Of a stretch of DNA of 64,000 nucleotides, positions 53,704-64,000 are shown one piece after another. This DNA comes from Monosporascus cannonballus. Lineage: Eukaryota > Ascomycota > Sordariomycetes > Xylariales. The position numbers and the translations under genes are program-made. The stretch lies in contig QJNS01000006.1 of NCBI GenBank assembly GCA_004154925.1, positions 620,001 to 684,000 on the forward strand, read 5' to 3'. The notes under the pieces were generated by a model that saw only the letters and a list, made by a program, of their open reading frames with translations, had not been told where the DNA came from and did not search any database. Position 1 is the stretch's first letter, and every line of letters starts with the position of its first letter.

Positions 53704-54264
53704 ATGGCGAGCCGCTCGGTTCCGCGCGACAGGCGCTCGGCCCTGCAGCAGGGCTACGACCAGCTCTGCCTTTGGCTCAACTACGACGAGTCAACGAAGC
53801 ACCACGTGCGGCACCTCCTCAATAGCGAGTACATCCGGCCGTTCTTCCGCGAGTATCGGCGGGACTACCTCGAGGCGGAGGACGTCGTTGAGGACATCGG
53901 GTGCGATGAGCTGTTCCGATGGCTGCGCGAGACGAACGCGTTCCGCCAGCCCAAGTACTACGGCGGCGGCGGCAGTAGCGGCAAGAGCGCCGGCGCCATG
54001 AACAAGAAGGGCTGGACGGCCCTCGACCACGCCGCCCGCTTCGTCGTCCGCGTGCTCCGTTTCAGCTGGGACAACGACGGCGAGTGGTCCCACTGCCGCT
54101 TCGACCCGGACGCCGACGCCGATGGCGAGAGCGACCTCGAGTTCTACCAGGTCTGGGCCGTCCTGCGCTATCTCCAGGCCGAGTGGGAGGCCGCCTACCT
54201 CGAGGCCTGGGACAGCAGCAGCCTCAACGAGACGTTTGCGAGCCTCATGGTGAGCCGGCTGTGA
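53704..54264 (+). CDS. Hypothetical acidic protein, GC-rich gene
   Basis: 186-aa ORF from ATG 53704 (MASRSVPRDRRSALQQGYDQ) to TGA. Mostly helical and charged: LCLWLNYDESTKHHVRHLLN, FFREYRRDYLEAEDVVEDIG, a Gly-rich insert (YYGGGGSSGKSAG), then WTALDHAARFVVRVLRFSW, an acidic DPDADADGESDLEF loop and a Trp-rich end (VWAVLRYLQAEWEAAYLEAW). Third-codon positions are almost all G or C, unlike the surrounding DNA, which strongly suggests real coding sequence under selection. I do not recognise the family; it has no signal peptide or membrane segment. It lies alone between long spacers. Confidence 0.65.
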   Translation: MASRSVPRDRRSALQQGYDQLCLWLNYDESTKHHVRHLLNSEYIRPFFREYRRDYLEAEDVVEDIGCDELFRWLRETNAFRQPKYYGGGGSSGKSAGAMNKKGWTALDHAARFVVRVLRFSWDNDGEWSHCRFDPDADADGESDLEFYQVWAVLRYLQAEWEAAYLEAWDSSSLNETFASLMVSRL

Positions 54265-54884
54265 GTTGCTGAGCTTAGCGGGGCGCAAGGTTCATGGGTC
54301 ACAGGGTAATGGCGTTCTTGTTTTCTCCTCCAGGTTGATGGTTCGGGGATCGGAGGCTCGGCTGGTAGGCTGACTAACGTTAGACGGCGTTTGGGGATAT
54401 TGAAAGCGATGATATGGCTGTGATAGTTCCAATCGATATTGATATTTTCATGAATTTACGACGTTACGTTTATCTTTCTGAGCGGTTAGCAAGTGTGTCT
54501 CTTTGGCAATGGAATGAAACCGTTGAGATGGCATGCCATTCGAGACGTAATATCAATCTTGCTTAGGGTACGAATCGTCCGTGCCACGCCGGCGGAGACT
54601 TTATGTCACGTAGACGTAGGAGCCTCCCGACCACCTCAGAAATGCACTTCTCGATAGAAATAGGGGCCAGGGACCAGGCTGGAGCCAGATAACCATGATT
54701 CTTGCATGTCGCAATTTCCTCGCAATTGAGGGCCTCGCAAAATTACTATCATCTCTAAGTCCATCTATTATAATGCAAATAGCATCATCTATTTTGCATC
54801 CTTAACTAGTATCCAGCCGAGGGCGGCAAACCCACCTTCAGCGGTCTACACCAGACAGGCCGTTTCCGTGCACCATCCGGCCAC
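54265..54884. other. Convergent intergenic region
   Basis: About 620 bases of 3' flank between two convergent GC-rich genes. Nothing recognised. Confidence 0.4.
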
Positions 54885-55213
54885 TTACTCGCCCTCAGAC
54901 ACGAAGGCTCCCGCCCGCGCCTCGAGCTCGCGGGGCGTCAACCCAAGCCCCAGGGCATCGCCGTAGAGACTCTCCAACTCTCTATAGCGCAGCGTAACAG
55001 CGTCCTCGACCTCTCGCCGCGTCTGCGCCTGCTCCACTCCGGCACCGACTCCGGCCGCGCGGGCCAGCACGCCCCGCACCGGTAGTCGAACACGTCGTAG
55101 CGCACGGGGAACGCGATCCGGCCGCACTCCTCGGCGCAGGGCCCCGCGCGCCGCTCGAGCTCGTTGGCGCAGCCGCAGGAGCACGCGCAGTGGCCTACGT
55201 ATGCGATACACAT
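54885..55213 (-). CDS. Small Cys-rich hypothetical protein, probable frameshift
   Basis: The ATG at 55213 opens MCIAYVGHCACSCGCANELE, then RRAGPCAEECGRI and DYRCGACWPAR: ten Cys in 50 residues arranged as C-x-C-x-C-x-C, C-x3-C and C-x2-C, suggesting zinc knuckles. Many small fungal hypotheticals begin with a similar MC...Y...C pattern. In the same frame the ORF ends at 54938 after an Arg-rich tail. The neighbouring frame gives a better protein-like tail (VEQAQTRREVEDAVTLRYRE, ELEARAGAFVSEGE, stop at 54885), so a 1-nt lesion around 55060 in the GC-rich stretch is likely. Third positions are GC-rich in the tail, favouring the second frame. Function unknown. Confidence 0.5.
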
Positions 55214-55787
55214 AATTTCGAAGAGTTGTGGGGAAGGCTGGTGCTTGGTCTTTTTACTCACTGGTAGCGCCCCTGTACGAGGGAGCGCTCTGGGAAGAGG
55301 CCGCCTTATATAGAACGCTGTGGAGGTGCATGGAAATTTGCACAAAGGGGGTTGGGGAACAAAGTCTATTAGTCTAAGTGGTCGGATCAAGTTCCGTTCG
55401 AATTCTCCGTTTATGAAAGAGACATCATCAATGGGCTGACTAGTCTCTTTGTGCATTTCCTCTTCGTGATGTCGTCGTGAGCTCCTTCGTCGGTAATTTT
55501 TTACGGGTAGCTGTCCGTTTGTCACCCCTATCCCAACATAGGGGGCTTGTCACAAGATAACATATATCATACAGCCGCATTCCTATAAGCACGCCTCTGA
55601 GGTTCCAGACTAGACCCTCAGGTGATCTCTACAGTATCACTAGGTAATTAATTTTAGTCTAAGTCAATCAGCATTGGATGTTAACCGAAGTCTTCCAACC
55701 TTCTTTCTTTAAGCCTTATATAGCTTATGGTCATAACCATTAGCCCTAGACCCCTTGTTCCGAATCTGATTTATTCGCCAAGGTGCC
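55214..55787. other. Intergenic, upstream of the Cys-rich gene
   Basis: About 570 bases with no gene recognised; the promoter of the minus-strand gene should lie in the first part, with a TATATAG on the minus strand near 55311. Confidence 0.35.
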
Positions 55788-56026
55788 TATGAGACCCTGC
55801 ATCACACACAGAAGCATATAACTGAAGAAAAGGTGTATTAAAGGTTGCATCACCTCTCGAAGGTCCTAGCTAGAAGGTGATGGTAGCGAACCCTCCTTTT
55901 ATACACGTAAATACAGCTGTAGCTAAGAGGAAAAGATACCGGGGGTGCTTAAAGTAGCCTTGTTTCAGTAGGTGATCAAACTAAGCCAAGGCTTAGCTGT
56001 TTGATCGACTTCAGCTGGGTCTGACA
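55788..56026 (+). mobile_element. Solo LTR, copy 2 of the 14-kb family
   Basis: A 239-bp element beginning TATGAGACC (TG start mutated to TA relative to copy 1) and ending GGTCTGACA, so the termini form an imperfect inverted repeat. Flanks GTGCC (55783-55787) and GTGTC (56027-56031) match at 4 of 5 positions, consistent with an aged 5-bp target duplication. High similarity along its length to 14017-14242. No internal element genes. Confidence 0.8.
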
Positions 56027-57281
56027 GTGTCCTATCCCTTGATCGGTGGGCGTACAGGTGGGTTCCATTATAAGTTCACCAGATCGTCTTAGGTGATCAA
56101 GGGTACTGCAACAGAGCGGACTTATCAAATAGTATATCCTTTACAAAGGAACTCGTAATGAATTAGATCATGTTTCTGTACCACCCAATCCTTTATCGTC
56201 ATCAACACTGCTTATTCTGTGCCCCATATCGGTACGGAGTGTTCTGCAGTATGTCGATTGTGGCTGGATCACGGCACTTCGACGACGACAGCCCATTCCC
56301 CCACACACAAGGGGCAGTCTCCCAGACCCCAAAGATATGCAACCCAGCTCTTCCGATCGCTCTTGTCATCTGGCGTAGTCTAATGTCCAGATCGAGATCG
56401 ACATGGAAATGGATAGGGGAACCTCTTGACAATGGCGGTATATTCCACTGAGCCGCCTGAACACCCAGCGCGGTTCGTTGGCTGGATACAGGGTCCAAAT
56501 GGGTCCGTTTGGTACAATGAAGAGACTAGTGAATGTAGCGAGGTGATAGGGGGCGACAATAACCGCAGCCCTACATTGATGGCCCCATTTATAGCAATAA
56601 ACCCATTGTTAGTATCAACCTCCTTTGCTTCTGGTTGTTGCCGATCATTATCCACCAAAGAAGGGTTCGTCTGGTCCCTACTTGCTACCCATGCGCAAAG
56701 CATTCCGACCTAGCCTGGCATAACATTTGTCATCGCCATCGATGTCGGGAGCATTCCGCTCAGCCTAGTGTAGTTCTTTCAGCCACCAAAGAAACAGATA
56801 CAATATCTGACTCCTAGCGTACTGGCAAATGAAGGAACTCTTGTATATATAGGGGGTAGGTATTACCCGTTTCGGCCGTAAACCTAGCTGGCCTATGTAC
56901 CATGTTACTTTGATCAGTTTGGGCTTGCTTAGCTATTGCCCTCGGAACCATGTTAGAGATGGAGAGATCTGTGGCATGTCTCGTTAAGGCGTTGTAGTCT
57001 AGTAAGTCTAGAAGTAGGAGTCTATGTAATAGGTTGTAAAAGCCTTCATCTAAACAAAGTCCGCTCCTAAGTCCATAAGTTGTTTAAAACCAGACAAACA
57101 CACTAACTTCCCGATCCACTCTTTCGCTTGTCCCATGAAGTCCTTTGCCCCTATATCCGAATATTCTTCTATGGCCGACGGCGACCAGAGTCAAATCCTT
57201 GGTTTCGATATCTTTCCTGGCATGTAACCGAACGCATCGGTCTGTTGGTAACTGACGTAGGTCAAGCTCGAAACTGTCCAC
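56027..57281. other. Intergenic, no gene recognised
   Basis: 1.25 kb. Overlapping ORFs at 56170-56713 on both strands (up to 107 codons) lack motifs. Nothing else seen. Confidence 0.4.
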
Positions 57282-58839
57282 TTAGAGTAAATCCACAAAT
57301 ACCGGTACGCTTATGCATACAGATAGCAGATTCAACATGCCGGCAGTTAATCTGAATCCAGCATTGTCATCCCCACCTCCACTGTTACCTCCGCCGCCAT
57401 TGGCGTCACCTCCACTGCGATTATCGGCACCGTCACATACTCCCTCAACACCAGAAACTCCACCATCCGGAATCCTCTGTTCGCTTTGGCCGCAATTTAC
57501 GTAAGGTGCCATCGCCACCTCCATGTTATTCTGGTCGAAGATCACATACGCACTCCTGAGAAAGGAGTCACCTAGTAGCGCTATCTGGTCGTCGGGGGTG
57601 GCGCCCAGGACGCAAACTTCACTGTTCGCTTGAAGAACAAATTGAGAGTATGGGATGCGGATAGTGATGTTGCCGAAGTCAAAATTGAATGTACTTTCAT
57701 TGTCAACTAGTGAGCAGTCGACGAGAACCTGACCTTGATTGCTAATTTGGCCGCCGAGATCTTCCATCATGCCGCTGACGACCGCCCGCGGTAGCGAGCA
57801 GAATGTCGATCCGGTGTCTAAAACAACTGGTAATGAGGAGTTGTCGTATGTATGAGAGGAGCCGTCTACTGTGGTGCCGATGGAATCAAGCTGTACCCAG
57901 TACCTGACCATGTCAATCAGCGGGGCCGTTCCTCCGGGTTCCTTATTATCTGAAAGGGCACTGGTCTTACCGGTGAATGGTCTCCCCATTCTGCGGACCT
58001 AGAATTGGTAGTGCGCGTAGAGGGCCTGCGTATTTGCTGGTGTCGATTCCGCCAAAGATAACGACGCTATCATTGTCTGAATCCGAACTGCCAAGGGCAA
58101 CCGAGAAGGCCCTTGACTGTGTGACGTTCTGCAGATATAACTCATCGACAATGTTGTTATATCTCAAGTCGGCCTCTGGCGTGCTTCCACCAAAGCTCAG
58201 ACCCATGATACCCTCATTGAGCTGGCGGCTCGCAGTGGCGACGCCGAATTGCACATCCGTCAAGTTTATCGCTAGGCGGGGATCAGCAAACCCCCGCAAC
58301 CAAGCCATATGAGGTGTTACACACTGCTATTTGGGAAAGCAACGTTGTCCCTCACGTATTCGATTTGGACAACCCCGATGCCATATGGAATGGTATTCGT
58401 CGAGTTGACGTCCTCAAAGGTGGTGGATCGCGAAGGGTCATATATGCCATTCTCTATGCACTCGTCAATTTCGGATAGGCTTTGTGAATTCTGACACACT
58501 GGGTCGACCCAGAGTTCGCTGGAACCGGTGTCAACGGCGACTTTCACGGATTGCCCGGGCGTTCCGATGCTCACTTGATTTGGTTAGTTTGCCCATTTTA
58601 TTTCCGGTATACCAACTAAACTCACATTCAATAAGATAGCTAACTTGGGAGACATCGTACAACGGTACGTCTGTGTCTTCCTGTCGTTTTAAGACGGGAA
58701 GCGGCTTACTAATGCGGGAAGCCGGCAGCGAAAAGAACCCATCTTGACTCCGTGTCGCTGCTATGGCTGTGCAAAGATTCATTAAGGCGAACTGGATGGA
58801 GTATAGATACAGCATGGTCAACTTGCTTCTATGACCCAT
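57282..58839 (-). CDS. Aspartic protease, secreted and probably GPI-anchored
   Basis: Pepsin-family (A1) protease of 461 aa in four exons: 58626-58839, 58325-58573, 57971-58271, 57282-57903; introns of 52, 53 and 67 nt, GT-AG and in phase. The N-terminus MGHRSKLTMLYLYSIQFALM continues into a signal peptide (a second ATG, MLYLY, is at 58815); a propeptide ending near LKRQ suggests a Kex2-type site. Both catalytic motifs are present: VDTGSSELWV (Asp86) and LDTGSTFCSLP (Asp284). YGIGVVQIEYV covers the flap region. The family Cys pair is seen in the C-terminal lobe (VDCSL and VCVLG). After the catalytic domain comes a Gly/Asn/Asp-rich stretch (about 57350-57440) and a hydrophobic tail (LLSVCISVPVFVDLL), as in yapsin/OPSB-like proteases held at the plasma membrane or wall by GPI. 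Complete and probably functional. Confidence 0.92.
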
Positions 58840-60135
58840 CCCTTGAGTGCACGATGTGATCGAACAACGCTATCCAGACCTTGGCGACGACTGACTAAAA
58901 TGAATATCTGAATTCCGGTCAAACGAGCACTGGGGGATACGAGGTAGATAAAACCTAGCCCGAAATCTATCGCAGCGACGTAATAGTAGCCCCAGTAAGC
59001 ACGAGGCTTGACGGGTCTAAACTGGCATCGCGAAACGAGCGATAACCATTACGACGAAGCTTTCCGAGTTCCGCATCTGACCAATGCCATAATAGGGGCT
59101 TAGCGCTAGGTGTCGGATAACGTGGATCACTTGCCCTGTAAGTTAAGCTTGGAAACAAGCTTTCGGGAGATCGGAAAGACACAATTAATCTAGTCTAGCC
59201 AATAATGGATCGGAATCTCTACTTGGGAGGATTCTAGCAGGGCTCGGCCGTAGAGTAAAGGTCTTAATTCATGAGATATTACTATCGAATTGTCAGAAGA
59301 CAGGGCGCCCTTGCTTGCGCGTCATGTGGCGTCATAAGACGAGCTAGCAGCGAACTTACCCACATCGCGACTACAGTATCCAGGGGCATTTTCTGTTAGT
59401 TACCTCCACCAGGTCCACTCCACGTCAGTGTAGATTTTTCATACTTACGTATGTAACTAAGAGCCTGAATCGCAATGTTATTTAAGTCTTATGACCTTAA
59501 GACGGTCGCAACATCGCCCGTACATAACAGATACGGGACCGGGCTCTAACAGAGAATACCCTGGGATGCTGTAAGTAGAGAGCGCACTGGGGGGTTGATG
59601 CCTCCAAATGGAGCTGCCAGATCCCGACGTCACGGTGTGGCGCCCAGGAAGGCTGATTGCTTATTTCAAGGTAATTCCGGGGCTCAGTTTCAACGATGTC
59701 AAACGGTTACAGATATGGTTCGGTAGTCAAGATAAGGCAAGCATTTCACAGCGTCCTCCATGTTGGGGGTTTTGTCTATCTAACCACGTGAATCATATTG
59801 TAGCTTATCTAAGCCTTCAGACCAGCAACATCGTCCTACTAGACATTGTTACTAGCTAAGCATAAGAGTTGAATTCATTAAACGAAAACTATCGAAAAGA
59901 TTTGTAAATCATTAGTGACCGTCTCATCAGAATGAGACCGTATGTAGTGTAGATACACAGATTCGTCAGCAAGGAAATGATTCGTAGCGCGTCGTCATTA
60001 TCCAAGGCCCCACCGATATTAGCAGAGCAGAACCACGATGACCCCCTAAAATGGGCCGACCCTGCCATTCTAACTTGGAACTCCAACCGCCTCTTAACGC
60101 CTGCTGCTGAATCACAGGAGCCGGCTTTGCCGACC
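58840..60135. other. Intergenic, no gene recognised
   Basis: 1.3 kb between the protease promoter and the 3' end of the membrane-fused monooxygenase. Short ORFs only, no repeats noticed. Confidence 0.4.
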
Positions 60136-62543
60136 CTAAGCATCTTGCTCGTGACACTTTTCTCGACTCGGCTTCCTAGCCTCCTCTCTCCAGTGCCGGA
60201 CAGCCATTACGGTCGCTCCCGGGCCAACGAGAACGAAGCCGAGAGTAATCAGGACAATATGATATAACGTGCCCTTTCTAATTCGGTTGTAGTTGCACAC
60301 GTCCGAACAGACGCCCAGGAGCCAAGCAAATTCGGCGAGGAGCACCGGGAGGGGGCACAACATGCACCTGTTCTTGATCTGCCAGCCCAGGCTTGCTAGG
60401 TGTAGTAATGCGAGGGTAGCGAACATACATTTGTAGCCGAATGTGATATATCTCAGATACTTCTGACTGAAGAACGTGTCCTTCTCGCTGCTTATCGTCG
60501 AGATAAGCATGGTCGTCAATGCCGTACACGTTGCGGATGGTAGTGACGATAGGACGTCCACCCAGGCCAGCTGGGAAGCCATACCCAGTTGGCTCGCAAA
60601 GGTTGTCACGGCTATCGGAAGCACATAGAGTAGAATAGCGACAGGGAATATGGCTTTGGCTGCCGATAGGACCATTGGGCGGCTTGTGTCTGTAAACTGG
60701 ATACGCCCGCGGCGTGATGTTATCCAGTAGTTGGCCAGATAGAAGAAAGGGGCGACAACCCGGAAGCCGGCCAGATCTACAGCCAACGCCCATAGCATGG
60801 GCCATTGTGAAAGGGATGTTTTATTGGTGCGACGCCAACCTTCTACCAGCATAACGATGAGTGTGCCCGCCATGTCTAGCCTGAACAGACCATCCACCCG
60901 AGCCAACTCGCGATCGAATTCCGTTCCTGCATTTGCATATGTTGAATTCCTTGCTGTGTTCACCGCCCACATCGCACATAGGACGAGGGTCGAATAGATT
61001 AGACGTTTTAACCACAACCTCGCGGCAGATGGAGGTTCCAGGTGTTCATCGTCGAACCCAATAAGCTTATTCCTAGGTGGCAGTGGAAGGGCTTTCACGC
61101 GCGGTGCCGGCCGCACAGCCTCCACTACTTGTGCCAGGATAAAATCGAACCCCAGCCACGGAATCAGGTGTACCGCGGCCAACTTGAACAGCGGGTTGAT
61201 CCACGAGTGCAAGTTCTGCGTTAGAAAAGACTGTTGCATAAGAGACCTCGATCTCGATTCGCACAGGTTCTGCGTTTGCGCAAAGACTTCGTGGATCCGT
61301 GTAGCCCCCAGCGAGGAGAAGGGGTTCCCTTGGAGTTGCTTCATCAGCTGATTGACAAGAACTGCTGCATCCTCTATGCACATCATCGCGCCATGCCCGG
61401 TGACCACATGAAGCTGGAATATTCCATCTTAGCAATGATCAAAATGGGATGGAGGTGTCGGCCAGGGTTACCTTATGAGCAGCATCTCCCAGAGTGATGA
61501 TCCTGCCGCAGTGCCACTTCGGGAATACGAACCCTTCAAGAGGCACGAGGACAGCCCGCACACTTGATTCGAATAAATCGCCGAACCTTATGTCGTGCTG
61601 CACGAAGTCGTTCAAATGCTCTTTCGCCAAGGCATCGCGATCCGCCTCAGTATATCGGCAAATCTCTCTCCCTTCGAGCTGCCTGGGTAACGCCTTGTTG
61701 AGGAAGTAGTAAGTCCGATCGTTGCCTCCACTCAACACTCCGTACGACATCCCACGGCCGAACGTGGTATTGGCGCTGCCAGGGGTAATCCGCGGATCCG
61801 GAAACGTAGAGATACCAAATAATGTTATCCAGTTGCACTTGATATCTGTTCAAGCATCAGTGACATGGCCCAGAAGTCTATCAGTATCGAAGACGGACTA
61901 TTGATCTCATCATCGCTGAAATATCCGGGCGCCGTCAGCCGTGCAAGTCGCCACATCTCCTGCCGAACAAAACTATGGACCCCGTCGGCGCCAACGAGGA
62001 TATCCCCAGTGAAGTGTCTACCGTCGCTTATTGTCACGTGTACGCCTTGGTTGTCTTCGCTAACGGATACGATGCGTGCGCCTGGGTCAAATAAGTACGA
62101 CGTCGTTCAGATAGGAGTCGCTGGTTCGTACCTGGTATCACCTTAGTCTTCTCTCGGATATGGCTGTATAGGATATGCAGAAGCTGCTGTCGGTCAAGCA
62201 CTACCATCGGATAGCCCGTTACTCGCTCTAGGCGGTCTGATAAATCCTCGTTCTTGGTGTGCTGACTACCGTCTGGCCACCAGGTGCTCGCCTCCTGAAG
62301 AGGCGCCATCGACGCCTTCATGATGTCGTCGTAGACGCCCAATTGATCCAGAATTCGGAACCCATTAGCATTGCACACTACGCCAGCACCGACCGGTGGG
62401 GTGACGGAGTCGCGGGCCTCGAGGACGACGAAGTCCACGCCGACCTTTTCGAGCATCAGAGCCAGGGATAGGCCCGTGATGCTACCGCCGCCAATAATGA
62501 CCCGGGGCGAAGCCTTGGGCTTCGCATCAAATGGGCGTTCCAT
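60136..62543 (-). CDS. FAD-dependent monooxygenase fused to a polytopic membrane domain
   Basis: Four exons (62132-62543, 61899-62081, 61472-61845, 60136-61413; introns of 50, 53 and 58 nt, in phase) encode 748 aa. Residues 1-430 form a flavin monooxygenase: RVIIGGGSITGLSLALMLEK (FAD Rossmann, about residue 18), ILVGADGVHSFVR (DG motif), and GRIITLGDAAH (GD motif near 318) followed by GHGAMMCIEDAAVLVNQL. From about residue 456 to 730 come about eight hydrophobic segments, for example LIYSTLVLCAMWAV, GTLIVMLVEGW, MLWALAVDLAGF, AIFPVAILLYVLPIAVTTF, CMFATLALLHLASL and IVLITLGFVLVGPGATV. Stand-alone enzymes of the PaxM/epoxidase group are about 470 aa, so the C-terminal half is an added integral-membrane domain. 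A minus-strand TATAAATA at 62603-62610 lies about 60 bases upstream. The intron-2 donor (GTCCGT) is weak. The likely role is oxidation of a membrane-embedded or prenylated substrate (inference). Confidence 0.9.
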
Positions 62544-64000
62544 GATCGTCCTCGAGAGTGTCGCGACCGTGGCTGTAAAAAGAAGCTAAGGAGAGCCTCT
62601 GGTATTTATAATGCGTACTTAGCGTGGGACCCTTTAATATCTTACTGGGACTGCCGATCTGCCGAAGCGTCAAGAGGATTTAGCCTAACGCCTCGCCTCG
62701 GATGGCACAAGCCTAACGTCCTTGGTTTAAGGGATTAGTTCTTGCGATTGGGCCAAGCGCCCGCGCTAGACGGAACGCCTCAATATCGGAGGCTGCCGTC
62801 GTCAGTCACATTGCATCTAGCTCCCGACTGATTCACGATCTATTGATACCCAGCAGTCGTTGTTCACGCCTATTATATGCCTCTCACCGCAGTAATGCAA
62901 CCCCACACACCACCCACGGAATGGTTCCGGCGCCACAAGGTGTACGCGTGTCGCCGGGATACTACCCTGGAGGGCAACCAGTTCTTTTCTGCGCTTTGCG
63001 CGGCCTCGGCATCTACCACATGTAAAAATCTCAGAAAACCGGAAGTATGCCGTAGCTTGTCCGCGTCCCCCCCCAGCACCTGGTTAGCCGACAACTTGGC
63101 GCCCAAGATTGGCGGAACAATCTTGCCCAGTTTGGCTGATTTTGCGACGAGTGTTGATAGGAGGGCTCATTCGATTTAACCCTCAGCTGGCTTGATGACG
63201 AATCATTGAAGGAGCTCACAATTTTCCTAGCCTATTTTAAAATCGCCTAACCATGGCCTAGAAGCCATCAAAAATAAGCATGCAGCGAAACTGAAAACGT
63301 AGGGCATACATATATAACGAGTCCGAATAGAACAAGAGTCGGGATGATTGAGGACGATTACAGCTGAACTACCATCGTCAGGGACCACTTAACGATTGGG
63401 TACCAAGATCCCTACCTGGGGCTCCCGATATTCTGGTAAGAATCCCGGCAGCCTGGCACGGTACTCATAGCCCTGCTAAGTGGGGATCAATCAAAGCTAA
63501 TCAACGTTCAAGGGTCAATTAACATTTCAGAGCAGTTCAGAAATGACGCGGAATGTAACAGCAAAGCTCGGTCTCAGCCGAAGGCTACAATCTTCTAAGG
63601 CCATATCGCAAAGAACTTGTGCGGTGCCTCCCCATTATCGTATGTGGGCTCTGGTATTTGCAGAGCTCGTGGGATGATGGTGGTATATGTGATCCTTGTA
63701 TATCTCCATCAGATGTTGGTCCGATTATCTTTAAAGCTAGGTAAGAAGATACATAATTTATCAATAACAGGGCCAGGGTAAGTTACAAGAGACCCTCATA
63801 CAGCAATACCGGGGGCTTACTATGTGTATGGCGCAGCAAACCGGGGTTACCGAGATTAGTAAAACGCTAGTGAAGGGTGTTTTGTCTGCCAAGTCATGCA
63901 ACATTGTGATCGTTCGCGCTATGTAAAACCGTAACATGAGCCCCGGCCCGGGTCTCAACCTTCGTCTATGCTATTATAGGGTCGGCGACCTACAGTACAC
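62544..64000. other. Intergenic to window end
   Basis: Promoter of the fused monooxygenase in the first 100 bases, then 1.3 kb without a supportable gene. ORFs at 62843-63219 on both strands (up to 100 codons) carry no motif. Confidence 0.4.

Noticed and set aside
1..64000. CRISPR arrays, bacterial promoters, operons, riboswitches
   Set aside because: None seen; the introns and gene families are eukaryotic.

Overview
This window comes from a filamentous ascomycete (Pezizomycotina, most like Eurotiales). The signs are many 49-60 nt spliceosomal introns with GTAAGT/GTGAGT donors and YAG acceptors, a PKS-NRPS-type highly reducing polyketide synthase, and families typical of these fungi: APH-like kinases, a STAND-type N-terminal domain, a fungal amidoligase and meroterpenoid-style FAD monooxygenases. 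No bacterial operons, CRISPR arrays or tRNAs were seen. The sequence is a scaffold with one gap, a G38 run followed by N10 at 50395-50442.

Left part (1-7.6 kb): a decayed block. It holds the PKS half of a PKS-NRPS-like synthase (5' end outside the window), broken by a 72-bp insertion with a 5-bp target duplication, a 1-nt frameshift and loss of most of its KR. An AT-rich transposon-like stretch separates it from a truncated POT-family transporter relic. A proline-iminopeptidase-like hydrolase with a frameshift and a stop follows.

9.6-24.8 kb: an APH-like kinase with an unusual catalytic loop, a disordered protein with internal repeats, a lone amidoligase, an unclear coding-like region, an 83-aa two-exon disordered protein, a decayed Cys/His-rich gene, a complete three-exon nitrilase, and a short Pro/Gln-rich ORF. 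25.7-27.6 kb: a STAND-type N-terminal domain joined, across one frameshift, to a G-alpha-like domain whose nucleotide-binding motifs have all degenerated.

31.0-38.3 kb: an 11-exon cytosolic glutaminyl-tRNA synthetase (one splice junction does not keep frame), a secreted PHB-depolymerase/feruloyl-esterase-like protein that has lost its middle, and a complete three-exon FAD monooxygenase. 38.3-44.2 kb: repeat-rich and decayed, with a textbook solo LTR (perfect CTTTT duplication), a Thr/Pro-rich surface-protein relic and an SRPK-like kinase relic invaded by a retroelement fragment.

45.8-62.5 kb: a six-exon inorganic pyrophosphatase with a signal peptide, an AIG2-like cyclotransferase with an internal stop, three lineage-type hypothetical genes, a second solo LTR (related to a fragment at 14 kb), a GPI-type aspartic protease, and a 748-aa FAD monooxygenase fused to a C-terminal polytopic membrane domain.

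The intact genes do not form one recognisable pathway. The window looks like gene-sparse, repeat-invaded accessory (perhaps subtelomeric) chromosome in which several secondary-metabolism, transport and signalling genes are decaying beside a few intact enzymes. All exon structures are manual predictions from splice signals, reading phase and family motifs; no search or alignment was run.
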